A stretch of 64,000 nucleotides of DNA from Lentilactobacillus raoultii (GCF_900411375.1 NZ_LS422984.1:150510-214509); one strand, 5' to 3'. Positions 18,134 through 29,679 are shown, numbered from the stretch's first letter. The notes: a model not told the origin generated them from the letters alone. Translations and numbers: made by a program.

Positions 18134-18715
18134 ATGAATTTACCTAATAAATTAACAATGTTTAGAATTATCTTAATTCCGTTTTTTATTGTGGTTTTAG
18201 CTATTCCAAACTTTGCCGGCAATGTAGTGGTTACAGGTACATCAATTACTGGTGTTCGTTGGTTAGCCGCGTTAATTTTTATTGTGGCATCAATAACTGA
18301 CTTTTTGGATGGCCAAATTGCCAGAAGACGCCATTTGGTAACAAATTTTGGAAAGTTTGCTGATCCAATGGCTGATAAGATGTTGGTGATGACAGCCTTT
18401 ATCTTTTTAGTTGCCCTAAATGAAGCGCCAGCGTGGGTCATCACGATCATTGTTTGTCGGGAGTTGGCAGTAACCGGGTTGAGATTAATTGTTGTCGAAA
18501 ATGATGGTAAAGTAGTGGCAGCAGCTTGGCCGGGAAAAATTAAAACGACAACGCAGATGCTGGCAATCATCTTCTTGTTGCTCAATAATGTCTTTTTTGC
18601 TGCCATTCATTTTCCATTTGCGCAGATTATGTTATACATTTGCTTATTTTTTACGATTTATTCTGGAATTGATTATTTTGTTCAGAATAGATCGGTTTTC
18701 TCAGACTCGTTTTAA
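18134..18715 (+). CDS. pgsA: CDP-diacylglycerol-glycerol-3-phosphate 3-phosphatidyltransferase
   Basis: Makes phosphatidylglycerol phosphate, the committed step to phosphatidylglycerol and cardiolipin. The CDP-alcohol phosphotransferase motif D-G-x2-A-R-x8-G-x3-D-x3-D is complete (DGQIAR ... GKFADPMADK, about residues 62-85). 193 aa, five to six membrane helices. Start ATG with GGAGG. Downstream of rodZ, 28 bp apart. Confidence 0.95.
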   Translation: MNLPNKLTMFRIILIPFFIVVLAIPNFAGNVVVTGTSITGVRWLAALIFIVASITDFLDGQIARRRHLVTNFGKFADPMADKMLVMTAFIFLVALNEAPAWVITIIVCRELAVTGLRLIVVENDGKVVAAAWPGKIKTTTQMLAIIFLLLNNVFFAAIHFPFAQIMLYICLFFTIYSGIDYFVQNRSVFSDSF

Positions 18716-18738
18716 AACATATTAATGACCATTAACTG

Positions 18739-18774
18739 ACCGGGTGATCTCTTTTCATGTATCCCCGGTTTTTG
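18739..18774 (+). terminator. Terminator after pgsA
   Basis: ACCGGG (18739-18744) pairs with CCCGGT (18764-18769), then TTTT. It isolates the rodZ-pgsA unit from the short cinA gene. Confidence 0.75.
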
Positions 18775-18847
18775 TGTTAAACATAAAGAATTTAAAAAGT
18801 TACAGTTGGTTTTATCGTATCTTATTCTTGAAGGGAGACATTAATGA

Positions 18848-19318
18848 ATGTCATTAGAACAGAAATTGGTTAAACAGTTATTAGCGCAACATTTAACAAT
18901 TACCGCTGCAGAAAGTTTGACAGCCGGGATGTTTCAAAGCACCTTAGGTAACGTAGCTGGGGTTTCGGAAGTGTTTGAAGGAGGCTTTGTCACATACTCT
19001 GATAAAGTTAAGGAACAACTGCTGCATATTCCGCACGACGTCATTGCTCAAAATAGTGTTGTCAGTGAGCCGACCGCCATTTGGATGGCAGATCAAACAC
19101 GACAGATTATGAAGAAAGATTTGGCTGTTTCATTTACCGGAGTGGCCGGTCCGGATGCACTTGAAGGAAACCCAGTGGGAACAGTTTGGATCGGGATTTC
19201 GCATGGCTCACAAATTAATTATGCAAAGAAATTTCAATTTAAGGGCGCCCGTAACGAAATTCGCAAAGCTGCCGTGCAAGCCGGTCTTCAAATGGCGTTA
19301 ACTGAAGTGACCAATTAA
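18848..19318 (+). CDS. CinA C-terminal-domain protein (PncC-type NMN amidase), short form
   Basis: Deamidates nicotinamide mononucleotide, recycling NAD breakdown products. The AESLTAGMFQSTLGNV-type start, GGFVTYSD, and FTGVAGPDALEGNPVGTVWIG signature of the CinA_C fold are present. The protein is only 156 aa: the N-terminal MoeA-like domain found in full CinA (about 410 aa) is absent, and the region upstream is a terminator and leader with no remnant. ATG at 18848 follows GGGAG. It sits before recA as in related genomes, but here recA has its own SOS promoter. Confidence 0.88.
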   Translation: MSLEQKLVKQLLAQHLTITAAESLTAGMFQSTLGNVAGVSEVFEGGFVTYSDKVKEQLLHIPHDVIAQNSVVSEPTAIWMADQTRQIMKKDLAVSFTGVAGPDALEGNPVGTVWIGISHGSQINYAKKFQFKGARNEIRKAAVQAGLQMALTEVTN

Positions 19319-19327
19319 AATTAATTT

Positions 19328-19341
19328 CGAACCTTCGTTCG
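19328..19341 (+). promoter_or_regulatory. LexA (SOS) box of recA
   Basis: CGAACCTTCGTTCG is a perfect CGAAC-N4-GTTCG inverted repeat, the Gram-positive LexA target, 6 bp upstream of the recA -35 element. Confidence 0.85.
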
Positions 19342-19347
19342 TTTTTG

Positions 19348-19376
19348 TTGCTTTTTCGACCAGATGTTTGTATAGT
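19348..19376 (+). promoter_or_regulatory. recA promoter
   Basis: TTGCTT (19348-19353) and TATAGT (19371-19376) with a 17-bp spacer. Confidence 0.65.
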
Positions 19377-19416
19377 AAATGAGTGATCTTTTCAGTTAAA
19401 AAATGGGAGGAATTTC

Positions 19417-20553
19417 ATGGCTGATCAAAGGAAAGTCGCCTTGGATAAGGCATTAAAAAGTATTGAAAAAGAATTTGGCAAGGGCTCGATTATGAGAATG
19501 GGTGATAAAGCCGATACTCAGATTTCAACGGTGCCAACCGGTTCTTTGGCGTTGGATGAAGCGCTGGGAGTTGGTGGCTATCCACGTGGTCGAATTGTTG
19601 AAGTATATGGCCCGGAAAGTTCAGGGAAAACAACCGTTGCGCTGCATGCTGTTGCTGAAGTTCAAAAGCGCGGAGGTACAGCAGCCTATATTGATGCAGA
19701 AAATGCATTGGATCCAGTCTACGCAACTCATTTAGGCGTTAATATCGACGATCTTTTATTATCTCAACCGGATACTGGTGAGCAGGGACTTCAAATTACC
19801 GATGCTCTGGTAACTAGTGGGGCAATTGACATTGTCGTAATTGATTCGGTCGCAGCTTTGGTACCGCGGGCTGAAATTGAGGGTGAAATGGGCGATACTC
19901 ACGTTGGCCTTCAAGCAAGATTAATGTCTCAAGCATTGAGAAAGCTGTCTGGGACAATTAGTAAAACAAAAACCATCGCGATTTTTATTAATCAAATTCG
20001 TGAAAAAGTCGGGGTCATGTTTGGTAGTCCGGAAACAACACCTGGTGGCCGAGCCCTTAAGTTTTATGCAACGATTCGACTTGAAATTCGTCGAGCAGAA
20101 CAGATTAAAGACGGCACCAATATCATTGGTAACCGAGTTCGAATCAAAGTTGTTAAGAATAAAGTGGCTCCGCCATTTAAACGGGCAGAAGTTGATATTA
20201 TGTATGGCAAGGGGATCTCACAGTCTGGCGAATTAGTGGATATGGCTGTCGATAAGGACATCATTAATAAGGCAGGCTCGTGGTATTCTTATGGCGAAGA
20301 ACGAATCGGTCAAGGCCGTGAAAATGCTAAGTCATATTTGGAAGAACATCAAGAAATGTATCAAGAGGTCTTAAAAAAGGTTCGTGATGCATATGGGATT
20401 CCTGATGATGCGGATAAGCCATCAACCGATAGTTCAGACAGTGAAAAGACATCAAGTAAGAAATCAACTACCAAAAAGACAGACAAGACTGGTAAAACAG
20501 AATCTGATTCTTCAAAAACGGTTGATAATATCGATTTAAACATTGGCAAGTAA
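19417..20553 (+). CDS. recA: Recombinase RecA
   Basis: ATP-dependent strand exchange and LexA/UmuD-type co-protease. Walker [10 protein letters not shown] is near residues 67-75; the L1/L2 loop region, [12 protein letters not shown] and [10 protein letters not shown] follow. 378 aa; the last 45 residues are an acidic/Lys/Ser/Thr tail, a common variable feature. ATG after GGGAGG. Single gene between an SOS promoter and a strong terminator. Confidence 0.98.
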   Translation: MADQRKVALDKALKSIEKEFGKGSIMRMGDKADTQISTVPTGSLALDEALGVGGYPRGRIVEVYGPESSGKTTVALHAVAEVQKRGGTAAYIDAENALDPVYATHLGVNIDDLLLSQPDTGEQGLQITDALVTSGAIDIVVIDSVAALVPRAEIEGEMGDTHVGLQARLMSQALRKLSGTISKTKTIAIFINQIREKVGVMFGSPETTPGGRALKFYATIRLEIRRAEQIKDGTNIIGNRVRIKVVKNKVAPPFKRAEVDIMYGKGISQSGELVDMAVDKDIINKAGSWYSYGEERIGQGRENAKSYLEEHQEMYQEVLKKVRDAYGIPDDADKPSTDSSDSEKTSSKKSTTKKTDKTGKTESDSSKTVDNIDLNIGK

Positions 20554-20570
20554 GCAAGTTTAATTCTAAG

Positions 20571-20616
20571 AAAGCTAACATTTTCCATGTAATATTGGAT
20601 AATGTTAGCTTTTTTG
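20571..20616 (+). terminator. Terminator after recA
   Basis: AAAGCTAACATT (20571-20582) pairs with AATGTTAGCTTT (20601-20612) and runs into Ts. Confidence 0.9.
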
Positions 20617-20712
20617 GCATAAATTCCAATAAGATTGGCGTTATTATGTAGCAAACAATTAATTTACTGATTTTTAAATTCCAAGACGGCTTCCTAAAAA
20701 TTCTTTGTTATA

Positions 20713-20726
20713 TACAATTAATTGTA
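20713..20726. other. 14-bp perfect palindrome upstream of rny
   Basis: TACAATTAATTGTA is a perfect dyad, 18 bp upstream of the -35 element of rny. It has the shape of a repressor or activator site, but I cannot name the protein. Confidence 0.5.
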
Positions 20727-20734
20727 ACGATGCA

Positions 20735-20805
20735 ATAAGATGATTGACACCACGCACAACAAACATTAAAATTAAGGTTGTGTCAATAATCAAATAACAT
20801 CTTAT
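20735..20805 (+). promoter_or_regulatory. rny promoter set inside nested inverted repeats
   Basis: TTGACA (20744-20749) and TAAAAT (20767-20772) have an exact 17-bp spacer. Around them three inverted repeats are nested: ATAAGATG/CATCTTAT (20735-20742, 20798-20805), TTGAC/GTCAA (20744-20748, 20782-20786) and ACAAC/GTTGT (20756-20760, 20777-20781). This accounts for most of the 300-bp recA-rny gap. A second possible -10, TATAAT, is at 20803-20808. Confidence 0.6.
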
Positions 20806-20854
20806 AATTGGTTTAGAAAATAATCATTTTTTATGATGATTTGGAGGTGAAGCC

Positions 20855-22438
20855 ATGAGTGTGGCTGGAATAATCCTCGCAATCATCGCTATTATTGTTG
20901 TTGGTTTTGTTGGAGTTTTAAGTTTTTTAATCGGTAAGTCTGCGCAGAAAAAGGTCCAGGAAACAAAGCTTGAGGGCGCTAAGGGATCGGCAAAGTCTAT
21001 TTTAGCTGATGCAAAAAAACAGGCTGAAACAGTTGTTAAAGAGGCCACTTTATCTGCCCAAGAGAAGAATCACCGCTATCGTTCAAAGATTGAAAAAGAA
21101 CTCAAACAACGACGTGCGGAAATTCAAAAACAAGAGGACCGGCTGTTGCAACGAGAGGAAGCACTTGATCGAAAAGACAGTGCTTTTGAACGCCGCGAAA
21201 ATGGTTTAAATCGCAAAGAGCAAAAAATTAATCACGAACAACAGAATTTGGTGACACAACAAGAAAAAGCAAACTCACTAATTGAAGCACGCCAGGCAGA
21301 AGTTCAAAAAGTTGCCGGAATGACTCAGGAAGAAGCTCGTAACGTTATCTTAAAGGAGACCAGTGACCAGTTAGCTGAAGAGAAGGCCAGAATGGTTAAA
21401 GAAAGTTACTATCAGGCACAGGCAGAAGCTGATAAAAACGCTAAAAACTTGATTGTTGAAGCGATTCAACAAAGTTCGGCCGATGTTGTTTCTGAAACGA
21501 CTGTCTCGGTTGTTAATTTGCCGAATGACGATATGAAGGGTCGAATTATTGGTCGTGAAGGGCGAAATATTCGAACCTTTGAGACTTTGACAGGTATCGA
21601 TCTAATTATTGATGATACGCCAGAGGCTGTCGTATTAAGTGGCTTTGATCCAATTCGTCGCGAAATTGCTAAAATGACGCTTGAGAAGTTGATCAAGGAT
21701 GGCCGAATTCATCCAGCTCGGATTGAAGAAATGGTTGAAAAAAGTCGAAAAGAACTTGATGAACGAATTCAAGAAATTGGTGAAGAAGCGTTGTTTGATT
21801 TGGGCATCCATTCGATGAGTCCTGAAATGATTAAGATGGTCGGACGGATGAACTTTAAGATTTATCAGGGTCAAAATTTACTGGCTCATTCAACAGAAGT
21901 TGCTAAGCTGGCTGGTGCCTTTGCTTCTGAATTAGGTGAGGATGTTACTTTAGCTAAACGCGCAGGATTATTACACGATATCGGAAAAGCTGTCAATAAC
22001 GGCGTTATTCAGGGCTCACATGTACAAGTTGGCGTTGACCTTGCCAAAAAATATCATGAAAGTCCGGTTGTAATTGACACAATTCAAGGCTACGAAGATG
22101 GTCATCAGCCTAAATATATTATTTCGGAGTTAGTTGCAGTAGCCGAAAAGATTGCTATCTCTCGTCCAGGTGCACATAGCGAATCACTTGAAAGCTTTGT
22201 TCATCGCTTGGATAGCCTTGAAAAAATTACAGACAGTTTTGAAGATGTACAGAAGAGTTATGCAATTCAGGCTGGAAGAGAGATCCGTGTCATTGCAAAA
22301 CCCGATAACATTACTGACACGCAGGCGATTGTGCTTGCTAGAAGGATTAAACAAAAGATTGAAGCTGAAATGAAATATCCTGGTCATATTAAAGTTACTG
22401 TGATTAGAGAAGTTCGTTCAGTTGAATACGCAAAGTAA
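20855..22438 (+). CDS. rny: Ribonuclease Y
   Basis: Membrane-bound endoribonuclease that starts mRNA decay in many Firmicutes. 527 aa: one N-terminal membrane helix (about residues 3-25), a long charged coiled coil (about 30-205), a KH RNA-binding domain ([11 protein letters not shown], about 225-290) and the HD catalytic domain with HDIGKA near residue 374. ATG after TTGGAGGTG. It stands alone between the complex promoter region and a terminator, followed by ymdB, as in Bacillus. Confidence 0.97.
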   Translation: MSVAGIILAIIAIIVVGFVGVLSFLIGKSAQKKVQETKLEGAKGSAKSILADAKKQAETVVKEATLSAQEKNHRYRSKIEKELKQRRAEIQKQEDRLLQREEALDRKDSAFERRENGLNRKEQKINHEQQNLVTQQEKANSLIEARQAEVQKVAGMTQEEARNVILKETSDQLAEEKARMVKESYYQAQAEADKNAKNLIVEAIQQSSADVVSETTVSVVNLPNDDMKGRIIGREGRNIRTFETLTGIDLIIDDTPEAVVLSGFDPIRREIAKMTLEKLIKDGRIHPARIEEMVEKSRKELDERIQEIGEEALFDLGIHSMSPEMIKMVGRMNFKIYQGQNLLAHSTEVAKLAGAFASELGEDVTLAKRAGLLHDIGKAVNNGVIQGSHVQVGVDLAKKYHESPVVIDTIQGYEDGHQPKYIISELVAVAEKIAISRPGAHSESLESFVHRLDSLEKITDSFEDVQKSYAIQAGREIRVIAKPDNITDTQAIVLARRIKQKIEAEMKYPGHIKVTVIREVRSVEYAK

Positions 22439-22464
22439 AAGATCAGGCTATCTGGTCTTTTTTC
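22438..22464 (+). terminator. Terminator after rny
   Basis: AAAGATCAG pairs with CTGGTCTTT (one G-U pair), then Ts. Confidence 0.8.
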
Positions 22465-22525
22465 TTTTATAATAGATAATGTTAGAATTATTTGAATACA
22501 ATATTAGAAAGTGTAGGATAGTTTG

Positions 22526-23326
22526 ATGCGAATTCTTTTTATTGGAGATGTAGTCGGAGATAAGGGTGTTTCAATGATTAAGACATACTTGCCTAAAATT
22601 AAGCAGGATGTAAAACCACAAGTTACAATTGTGAATGGTGAGAATGCGACTTCAATGGGTCGGGGCATTAGTTTAGCCATTTACAAGCAATTAATGGGGG
22701 CCGGTGTTGATGTCGTTACTTTGGGGAATCATGCTTGGAGTAACAACGAAATTTTGGAGTTTATTGACAAAACTAACCGGTTAATTCGGCCCTACAATTT
22801 TCCCAAGGATGTAACGCCGGGAAGGGGATATACGCTGGTTAACGTTAATGGCAAGCAGTTAGCAGTCTTGAATTTTCAAGGACGAGTATTCATGGATAAT
22901 CTGGATGATCCCTTTTCATTAGCAGATGAGTTAATTAGTCGTCTTCATTCAACGACTAACTGTATTTTTATGGACTTTCACGCAGAAGCAACCAGTGAAA
23001 AGTTGGCAATGGCAAAGTATCTTGATGGTAAAATTTCTGCAGTTGTGGGAACCCATACGCACGTTCAAACAAATGATGCCCGGCTTCTTCCACAAAAAAC
23101 GGCTTTTCTAACGGATGCCGGCATGACCGGTCCTGCTGATGGGATGCTTGGAATGAAACCGGATAGTGTAATCTCCAGATTTTTAAATCAACGGCCGGCA
23201 CGCTTTCAAGTTTTAGAAACTGGACGTGGCATTCTCTCCGGCTGCGTGGTTGATATTGATAATCAAAGTGGCCATGCAACAGCTATCAAGACGATTCTTT
23301 ATACAGATGATCAGTCCTTTGATTAA
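22526..23326 (+). CDS. ymdB: YmdB-type metallophosphoesterase
   Basis: Binuclear-metal phosphodiesterase (TIGR00282); the Bacillus member acts on 2',3'-cyclic nucleotides and affects biofilm and motility choices. Metal-binding strings GDVVGDKG, NGENAT, LGNHAWSN, DFHAEATSEK and VGTHTHVQT are all present. The ATG at 22526 is preferred to the adjoining TTG; the ribosome-binding site (AGGAT) is weak. 266 aa. Downstream of rny, the conserved order. Confidence 0.92.
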   Translation: MRILFIGDVVGDKGVSMIKTYLPKIKQDVKPQVTIVNGENATSMGRGISLAIYKQLMGAGVDVVTLGNHAWSNNEILEFIDKTNRLIRPYNFPKDVTPGRGYTLVNVNGKQLAVLNFQGRVFMDNLDDPFSLADELISRLHSTTNCIFMDFHAEATSEKLAMAKYLDGKISAVVGTHTHVQTNDARLLPQKTAFLTDAGMTGPADGMLGMKPDSVISRFLNQRPARFQVLETGRGILSGCVVDIDNQSGHATAIKTILYTDDQSFD

Positions 23327-23405
23327 CCCTCATTCAGTAAATTAAAAACAGTAACTTAAAAAACTAAAAAACGACAAAAAAGACGATCTTTAAGGAGCGT
23401 TAGAA

Positions 23406-26009
23406 TTGGCAAAAAAAGAAGCAACACCAATGATGGTGCAGTATCAAAAAATTAAAGATCAATATCCGGATGCCTTTTTATTTTATCGATTGGGAGATTT
23501 TTACGAATTATTTAATGAAGATGCAATTAAAGGTTCCCAATTACTGGAATTGACACTCACTAACCGATCAAGAAATGCCGCTCACCCGGTTCCGATGTGT
23601 GGCGTTCCTCACAAAGCTGCTCAAAACTACATTGACATTTTGGTCGACCAAGGTTATAAAGTGGCAATTTGTGAGCAAATGGAAGATCCAAGATTAACGA
23701 AAGGGATGGTTAAACGAGAAGTCATTCAATTAGTCACACCAGGCACTCAAGTTGATGTTGGTAGTCAAAATGCGAAAACAAATAATTATCTGACGGCTGT
23801 TGTTTATGAAGCTGATCAACGGGCATTTGGATTTGCTTATGCAGATCTTTCCACTGGTGAACTAAAAGTTGCTAAACTGACTGATCAGGCTGAATTAGTT
23901 AATGAGTTAGTGTCATTACAAACAAAGGAAACAGTGGTTGACGGCCAACTGCCAGCTACCTATCAGGAAGTTATTAAAAAGTTGGGGATTTTAATTTCCC
24001 ACCAGTCAGCATTACCGGTTAATGCGTCCGTTAGCTACCTTAGCCAGGACGTCGACAATGAGCTTCTCAAGCGCGTTGTTAAATTATTGCTGGATTATAT
24101 TCAGACAACTCAAAAACGCAGCCTGCAGCATCTTAAGCGCGCTGTCGTGTACGAACCGTCCGATTTTCTGGAACTAGATCACAATTCACAGTATAATCTT
24201 GAATTAACCCGAAATATTCGGACTGGTAAAAAAAGCGGGACACTTCTATGGCTCTTGGATCAAACTAAAACAGCCATGGGTGGTCGAAAATTAAAACAGT
24301 GGATCGAGCGGCCATTGGTTAATCGTTCAAAAATTTTATCTCGTCATGATGCAGTGGAGGTTCTACTTGATCATTATTATGAACGTAGTCAATTGCAGGA
24401 TGAGTTAATCAAGGTTTATGATTTGGAACGGTTAGCCGGAAGAATTGCATTTGGCAGTGTTAATGGGCGTGACTTAATTCAGTTAAAGACGTCCTTGCAA
24501 CAAGTGCCAAAAGTTAAATACATTTTGGAACAAATTGCTGATGACAGCTTTGAAAAAATGTTAAAGAATCTGGTCCCACTGGATGATATTGTTGATGAAA
24601 TTCAGCGTTCAATTGTTGACCAGCCACCGATTTCAGTAACCGATGGGGGCGTAATTAAGGATGGCTTTAACAAACAGCTTGATCAATATCGTGACGCTTC
24701 TAATAATGGCCAAAAATGGTTGACAGAATTGGAGGCTAAGGAGCGACGGGTAACCGGTATTAACAATTTAAAGGTTGGCTTTAACCACGTTTTCGGGTAT
24801 TATATCGAGGTCACCAAGGTTAATTTAGATAAGGTGCCTGACAATCGATATCAACGAAAACAGACATTGGCGAATGCTGAACGTTTTTCAACCCCTGAAT
24901 TGAAGGAAAAAGAAGCCTTGATTCTTGAAGCCCAAGAGCAAAGTAAAACGCTGGAATATAAATTATTTGTCCAAATTCGTGATCAAATCAAGAAATCAAT
25001 CAAGCGGATTCAGGCGTTGGCTGACGCCATTGCAACGATTGATGTTCTTCAAAGCTTTGCCAGTGTTAGTGAAGAGTACCGATTTGTTCGACCTAAACTG
25101 GCAAAAGATCATCAAGTCGACGTTGTTGAAGGCCGCCATCCGGTCGTCGAAAAAGTACTTGGTCACCAGCAATACGTTCCCAATGACGTTAAAATGGGAA
25201 ATGACACCAGCATTTTGTTGATTACAGGGCCCAACATGTCAGGTAAGAGTACTTACATGCGACAAATGGCGCTGAGTGTCATTATGAATCAAATGGGGTG
25301 TTTTATTCCTGCTAAGAAAGCCCAATTACCGATTTTCGATAAAATTTTTACCCGAATCGGAGCAGCTGATGATTTGATTTCCGGTCAGAGTACATTCATG
25401 GTGGAAATGAAGGAAGCAAATGATGCAATTGAAAACGCCACCCCAAACAGCTTAATTTTATTTGATGAAATTGGCAGAGGAACGGCGACTTATGACGGCA
25501 TGGCTTTAGCACAGGCAATCATTGAATACGTGCATAATAACATTGGGGCAAAAACTTTATTTTCAACCCATTACCATGAGTTAACCAGTTTGGATAACTC
25601 ATTAAAGCATTTGCAAAATGTTCATGTGGGAGCAACGGAGTCCAATGGCGAATTGGTATTTCTTCACAAGATTCAACCCGGTCCTGCTGATAAATCTTAT
25701 GGAATTCACGTTGCCAAGCTGGCAGGATTACCAAATGGCGTGTTGAGTCGAGCGGCCCATATACTGTCCGGATTGGAAAAGAAGGCTAACCAAATGGCTG
25801 AAAAGCCGACATCAACATCCGAGCAGCCGGTCACCAAACACCATAGACCTAATCAGGAAGAACAAATTTCACTATTCCCACTAGAGCAGGTGGATGACAA
25901 TCAAGCCGAAGTGGTTTCTCAATTAAGAAATCTGGATTTAATGTCTAAGACCCCGATGCAGATTATGAATCAGGTCTATAAATGGCAGCAGAAGATCAAT
26001 AGGGAGTAA
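23406..26009 (+). CDS. mutS: DNA mismatch repair protein MutS
   Basis: Recognises mispairs. The Phe-x-Glu mismatch-contacting motif is in GDFYELF (about residue 36), Walker [10 protein letters not shown] near residue 610, and the Walker B/signature region LFDEIGRGT. 867 aa. TTG start with AAGGAGCG. mutL begins 10 bp downstream. Confidence 0.97.
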   Translation: MAKKEATPMMVQYQKIKDQYPDAFLFYRLGDFYELFNEDAIKGSQLLELTLTNRSRNAAHPVPMCGVPHKAAQNYIDILVDQGYKVAICEQMEDPRLTKGMVKREVIQLVTPGTQVDVGSQNAKTNNYLTAVVYEADQRAFGFAYADLSTGELKVAKLTDQAELVNELVSLQTKETVVDGQLPATYQEVIKKLGILISHQSALPVNASVSYLSQDVDNELLKRVVKLLLDYIQTTQKRSLQHLKRAVVYEPSDFLELDHNSQYNLELTRNIRTGKKSGTLLWLLDQTKTAMGGRKLKQWIERPLVNRSKILSRHDAVEVLLDHYYERSQLQDELIKVYDLERLAGRIAFGSVNGRDLIQLKTSLQQVPKVKYILEQIADDSFEKMLKNLVPLDDIVDEIQRSIVDQPPISVTDGGVIKDGFNKQLDQYRDASNNGQKWLTELEAKERRVTGINNLKVGFNHVFGYYIEVTKVNLDKVPDNRYQRKQTLANAERFSTPELKEKEALILEAQEQSKTLEYKLFVQIRDQIKKSIKRIQALADAIATIDVLQSFASVSEEYRFVRPKLAKDHQVDVVEGRHPVVEKVLGHQQYVPNDVKMGNDTSILLITGPNMSGKSTYMRQMALSVIMNQMGCFIPAKKAQLPIFDKIFTRIGAADDLISGQSTFMVEMKEANDAIENATPNSLILFDEIGRGTATYDGMALAQAIIEYVHNNIGAKTLFSTHYHELTSLDNSLKHLQNVHVGATESNGELVFLHKIQPGPADKSYGIHVAKLAGLPNGVLSRAAHILSGLEKKANQMAEKPTSTSEQPVTKHHRPNQEEQISLFPLEQVDDNQAEVVSQLRNLDLMSKTPMQIMNQVYKWQQKINRE

Positions 26010-26019
26010 GGTGATCTAA

Positions 26020-27981
26020 TTGGAGCAAATTCATAAACTACCAACCATTCTTGCAAATCAAATTTCAGCGGGCGAAGTTGTTGAACGACCGGCATCCGTT
26101 GTCAAGGAGCTGGTGGAAAATTCATTAGATGCACACAGTACAGAAATTGATGTGACAATTGAAAATTCAGGGTTGAAACTTATTAAGGTTGTTGATGATG
26201 GTGATGGTATCGAAAGCTCACAGGTGCAAACCGCTTTTTTGCGGCATGCAACCAGCAAAATTACCGAACAACGTGATCTTTTTCGAGTCCGAACACTAGG
26301 TTTTCGTGGTGAAGCATTACCGAGCATTAGTTCAGTTGCTAATGTGCTTTTAAAAACTTCAACCGGCTCAGTTGGCACGCAAGTTGAGTATAAGGGTGGT
26401 AAACTGGTTGCCCAAAAGGCGGCTGAGTCAAGAAAAGGGACGACGGTGATAGTCAGTTCACTATTTTACAATACGCCGGCCAGACTCAAGTATTTGAGCT
26501 CACCTAATACAGAGCTTTCTAAAATTTCCGATATTGTGAATCGATTGGCGCTTAGCCACCCAGAAGTTTCCTTTTCACTTGTCAGCAATGACCGTGAGTT
26601 GCTGAGGACTTCCGGAAGGGGTGACATGCTCCAAGTTTTGGGCGCAATTTACGGCGTTAAAACAGTTTCAAAAATGAAGCCAATCAAAGCCAAAACACCT
26701 GATATTTCAGTTAGTGGCTATGTCAGTTTACCGGAGTTAACCCGGTCGAGCCGAAACTATATTTCACTGATTTTAAATGGTCGTTATGTCCGTAACTTCC
26801 CATTGACTAAAGCCGTGATTAATGGATATGGGTCTAAATTGATGATTGGGCGGTTTCCGATTGCGGTGGTTAAAATCACGGTTGATCCGGCATTAGTTGA
26901 TGTCAATGTCCATCCTACCAAACAGGAAGTTCGGATTAGTGAGGAACCCAAAATTGGTGGGATGCTTTCGGAGGCCATTCGGACCATGCTGGCAAATCAG
27001 CAATTAATCCCGGACGCCACCAGAGATTTAAAAAAATCGTTTAAGCCGACCACAATTGGATCTCATGATTCTGAGGCTATCGGAAACAGGTCACCAAAAA
27101 CTAAACCGGTGCTTGCTGCCGATACGATTCCCCCGGTTTTAACCAAGCTTAAGCAACCTGAGGTAACACCAATTGTTGTAAAGACCCGTACCGATTTGGA
27201 TAGCCCCCAAGTAGCAAAATTTGCTTCACTATTGTCTTCTGAAGCCTCTTCGGTACCAGTCTTTGATGAGCCCGGGTTTAATCTCACATCTAAGCAGCCT
27301 TTAATTAAGACTGATCAATCCGGCGACCAAATCGTTAAGCCCCATCAAGAAGAGTTGGTTCAGGAGACCGGCTTTCCGAAGCTTCAATATATTGGTCAAA
27401 TTCATGGGACTTATTTAGTGGCCGAAACGCCTGATAATATGTATTTGGTTGATCAACACGCTGCTCAGGAAAGAATTAATTATGAATATTATCGACAGGC
27501 AATTGGAGAAGTTGGCCGCGATCAGCAGAACTTATTGGTCCCCATTGTGCTTGATTATTCAACTGCCGACTTTTTGTTAATCAGTGACAAATTGCCATTA
27601 CTCGAAAAGCTTGGCATTCATTTGGAACCCTTTGGTCAGAACAGCTTTATTGTTAGAGAACACCCAATGTGGTTTAAGGCAGGACAGGAAGAATCGACAA
27701 TTAAAGAAATGATTGACTGGCTTTTGTCAGATCACCGGATTTCAGTAGCTGCATTTAGAGAGAAAACGGCAATTATGATGAGCTGTAAACGTGCTATAAA
27801 AGCTAATCACCACTTGGATGAGCGACAAGCAAAGGCTTTACTCGAAAAGCTTCCTCACTGTGAAAATCCCTATAATTGTCCGCATGGTCGGCCAACCTTA
27901 GTGAAATTCAGTAATGAAGATATTGAAAAAATGTTCAAGCGGATTCAGGATCCTCACCATACTGATGAAGAACTTTTGTAA
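26020..27981 (+). CDS. mutL: DNA mismatch repair protein MutL
   Basis: Couples MutS to repair. N-terminal GHKL ATPase: [22 protein letters not shown]. The variable linker is about residues 335-450. The C-terminal domain has [12 protein letters not shown], matching DQHA-x2-E-x4-E, plus ACK-like SCKRAIKA and CPHGRP, so it should be an endonuclease-type MutL that nicks DNA itself; no mutH is expected. TTG start. 653 aa. Confidence 0.97.
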   Translation: MEQIHKLPTILANQISAGEVVERPASVVKELVENSLDAHSTEIDVTIENSGLKLIKVVDDGDGIESSQVQTAFLRHATSKITEQRDLFRVRTLGFRGEALPSISSVANVLLKTSTGSVGTQVEYKGGKLVAQKAAESRKGTTVIVSSLFYNTPARLKYLSSPNTELSKISDIVNRLALSHPEVSFSLVSNDRELLRTSGRGDMLQVLGAIYGVKTVSKMKPIKAKTPDISVSGYVSLPELTRSSRNYISLILNGRYVRNFPLTKAVINGYGSKLMIGRFPIAVVKITVDPALVDVNVHPTKQEVRISEEPKIGGMLSEAIRTMLANQQLIPDATRDLKKSFKPTTIGSHDSEAIGNRSPKTKPVLAADTIPPVLTKLKQPEVTPIVVKTRTDLDSPQVAKFASLLSSEASSVPVFDEPGFNLTSKQPLIKTDQSGDQIVKPHQEELVQETGFPKLQYIGQIHGTYLVAETPDNMYLVDQHAAQERINYEYYRQAIGEVGRDQQNLLVPIVLDYSTADFLLISDKLPLLEKLGIHLEPFGQNSFIVREHPMWFKAGQEESTIKEMIDWLLSDHRISVAAFREKTAIMMSCKRAIKANHHLDERQAKALLEKLPHCENPYNCPHGRPTLVKFSNEDIEKMFKRIQDPHHTDEELL

Positions 27982-28009
27982 ATTAATGGTCGAGGTTGTT
28001 GCCAACTTA

Positions 28010-28043
28010 TGGTACAATTAATAAGCTCACAAACATACGTTTT
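28010..28043 (+). promoter_or_regulatory. ruvA promoter with LexA-like box
   Basis: An extended -10 (TGGTACAAT, 28010-28018) is followed by CAAACATACGTTTT (28030-28043), a CGAAC-N4-GTTCG-like repeat with one change per half. It lies just after the expected transcription start, a good repressor position. The core ACATACGTTT is shared with the dinB box. Confidence 0.65.
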
Positions 28044-28060
28044 AGTAAAGAGGAAAAAGC

Positions 28061-28660
28061 ATGTACGAATTTATGGATGGTCAGATTGTTGAAATCACGC
28101 CTGCTTATGTGGTGATGTTGGTAAATGGCATCGGCTACTTGATTTATACAGCTAATCCATACCGGTTTGAAGTTGATCAACAAAAAACGGTTCGGGTATA
28201 CATTTACCAATCTGTTAGTGATTCAGCGATCTTACTGTATGGATTTTATGAAGCAGACGAAAAAAAACTTTTTCAAAAATTAATTGCTGTTTCTGGCATC
28301 GGCCCGAAAAGTGCACTGGCAATTCTAGCCGGTGAGGATCGAAATGGACTGGTTTCAGCGATTAAGCAAAAGAATGTCAAATTTTTAACGAAGTTTCCAG
28401 GAGTCGGAAAAAAGACAGCCCAACAAATTATTCTGGATCTCCAAGGAAAAGTTGATGATCTGTCTTCAAATGGGGATCAGGCGAATATTCAAACCGCTTC
28501 GAATCAGACAGATCGTAATCTTCAAGACGCGTTAGCCGCTTTAAAAGCACTCGGTTATCCTGCCAAACAGGTGACGGGAATTCAGGCCGATCTTGCCAAG
28601 AAAACGGGATTAACAACGGATGAATATCTGAGCCTTGGACTTAAACTGCTAATGCATTAG
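28061..28660 (+). CDS. ruvA: Holliday junction branch migration protein RuvA
   Basis: Tetramer that binds four-way junctions and loads RuvB. OB-fold domain (residues 1-65), helix-hairpin-helix pair ([12 protein letters not shown] and [16 protein letters not shown], about 75-130) and C-terminal RuvB-contact domain (about 150-199). 199 aa, ATG with AGAGGA. ruvB follows 11 bp later. Confidence 0.96.
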   Translation: MYEFMDGQIVEITPAYVVMLVNGIGYLIYTANPYRFEVDQQKTVRVYIYQSVSDSAILLYGFYEADEKKLFQKLIAVSGIGPKSALAILAGEDRNGLVSAIKQKNVKFLTKFPGVGKKTAQQIILDLQGKVDDLSSNGDQANIQTASNQTDRNLQDALAALKALGYPAKQVTGIQADLAKKTGLTTDEYLSLGLKLLMH

Positions 28661-28671
28661 GAGATGACGTT

Positions 28672-29679
28672 TTGGATAAGGATGATCGAATCGTGTCTCC
28701 GGAAAATGTTTCCGGAGATGAGCAAAACATTGAAAAAACGTTGCGTCCACAGTCATTAACTGATTATATAGGTCAAACGGATGTTAAAAATGAATTGCGG
28801 GTTTATATTAAGGCTGCCAAACAACGGGAGGAGTCCCTGGATCACGTCCTGCTTTACGGACCACCAGGACTTGGGAAAACCACGCTTGCAATGGTGATTG
28901 CCAATGAAATGGGTGTTAATATTAGAACCACTACCGGGCCGGCCATTGATAAGCCTGGTGATTTATTGTCATTGTTGAATGAACTGAACCCTGGTGATGT
29001 TTTATTTATTGATGAAATTCATCGATTGCCGAAAAATGTTGAAGAGATGTTATATTCAGCAATGGAAGATTTCTTTGTGGATATTATCATTGGTCAAGGA
29101 TCAGGCGCTCATCCCGTTCATTTTCCATTGCCGCCCTTTACGTTAATCGGTGCAACAACTCAAGCTGGAATGCTTTCAGCACCATTAAGGGATCGATTTG
29201 GGATTGTTGAGCATATGAATTATTATCAAACTGTTGATTTGGAAGAAATTGTTCAACGGACAGCAGGTATTTTTCAAATTCCAATTTTAAAATCCGGTGC
29301 TCATGAAATTGCAATGAGATCTCGGGGCACACCGCGGGTCGCTAACCGGCTATTGAAACGGGTCCGTGATTTTGCTCAGGTTTTTGATAAGGATCAAATT
29401 GATCTAAAGATTGTCCAGTATGCTTTAAAAAAACTAAAAGTAGATGACCTGGGATTAGACGCGACTGACATTAAATTACTGCAAACAATGATTAACTATT
29501 ATGATGGTGGTCCGGTTGGATTAAAAACATTAGCTGCTAACATTGGCGAAGAGACGGATACGATTGCAGAAATGTACGAACCATATCTGCTTCAAATTGG
29601 CTTGATCAGGCGAACCGCTCGGGGCAGAAAAGTAACCGCTAAGGGTTATCAGCACTTGCAATACCTATCAGGATCATAA
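28672..29679 (+). CDS. ruvB: Holliday junction branch migration ATPase RuvB
   Basis: AAA+ motor of the RuvAB complex. Walker [10 protein letters not shown] (about residues 63-71), Walker B FIDEIHRL, sensor 1 GATTQAG and the C-terminal winged-helix region are present. 335 aa, TTG start after GGAGATGA. In the SOS-controlled ruvAB unit; queA and tgt follow closely. Confidence 0.97.
   Translation: MDKDDRIVSPENVSGDEQNIEKTLRPQSLTDYIGQTDVKNELRVYIKAAKQREESLDHVLLYGPPGLGKTTLAMVIANEMGVNIRTTTGPAIDKPGDLLSLLNELNPGDVLFIDEIHRLPKNVEEMLYSAMEDFFVDIIIGQGSGAHPVHFPLPPFTLIGATTQAGMLSAPLRDRFGIVEHMNYYQTVDLEEIVQRTAGIFQIPILKSGAHEIAMRSRGTPRVANRLLKRVRDFAQVFDKDQIDLKIVQYALKKLKVDDLGLDATDIKLLQTMINYYDGGPVGLKTLAANIGEETDTIAEMYEPYLLQIGLIRRTARGRKVTAKGYQHLQYLSGS

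Noticed and set aside
18097-18606. 169-codon open frame on the minus strand
   Set aside because: It is antisense to pgsA and follows its codon pattern; no promoter or ribosome-binding site.
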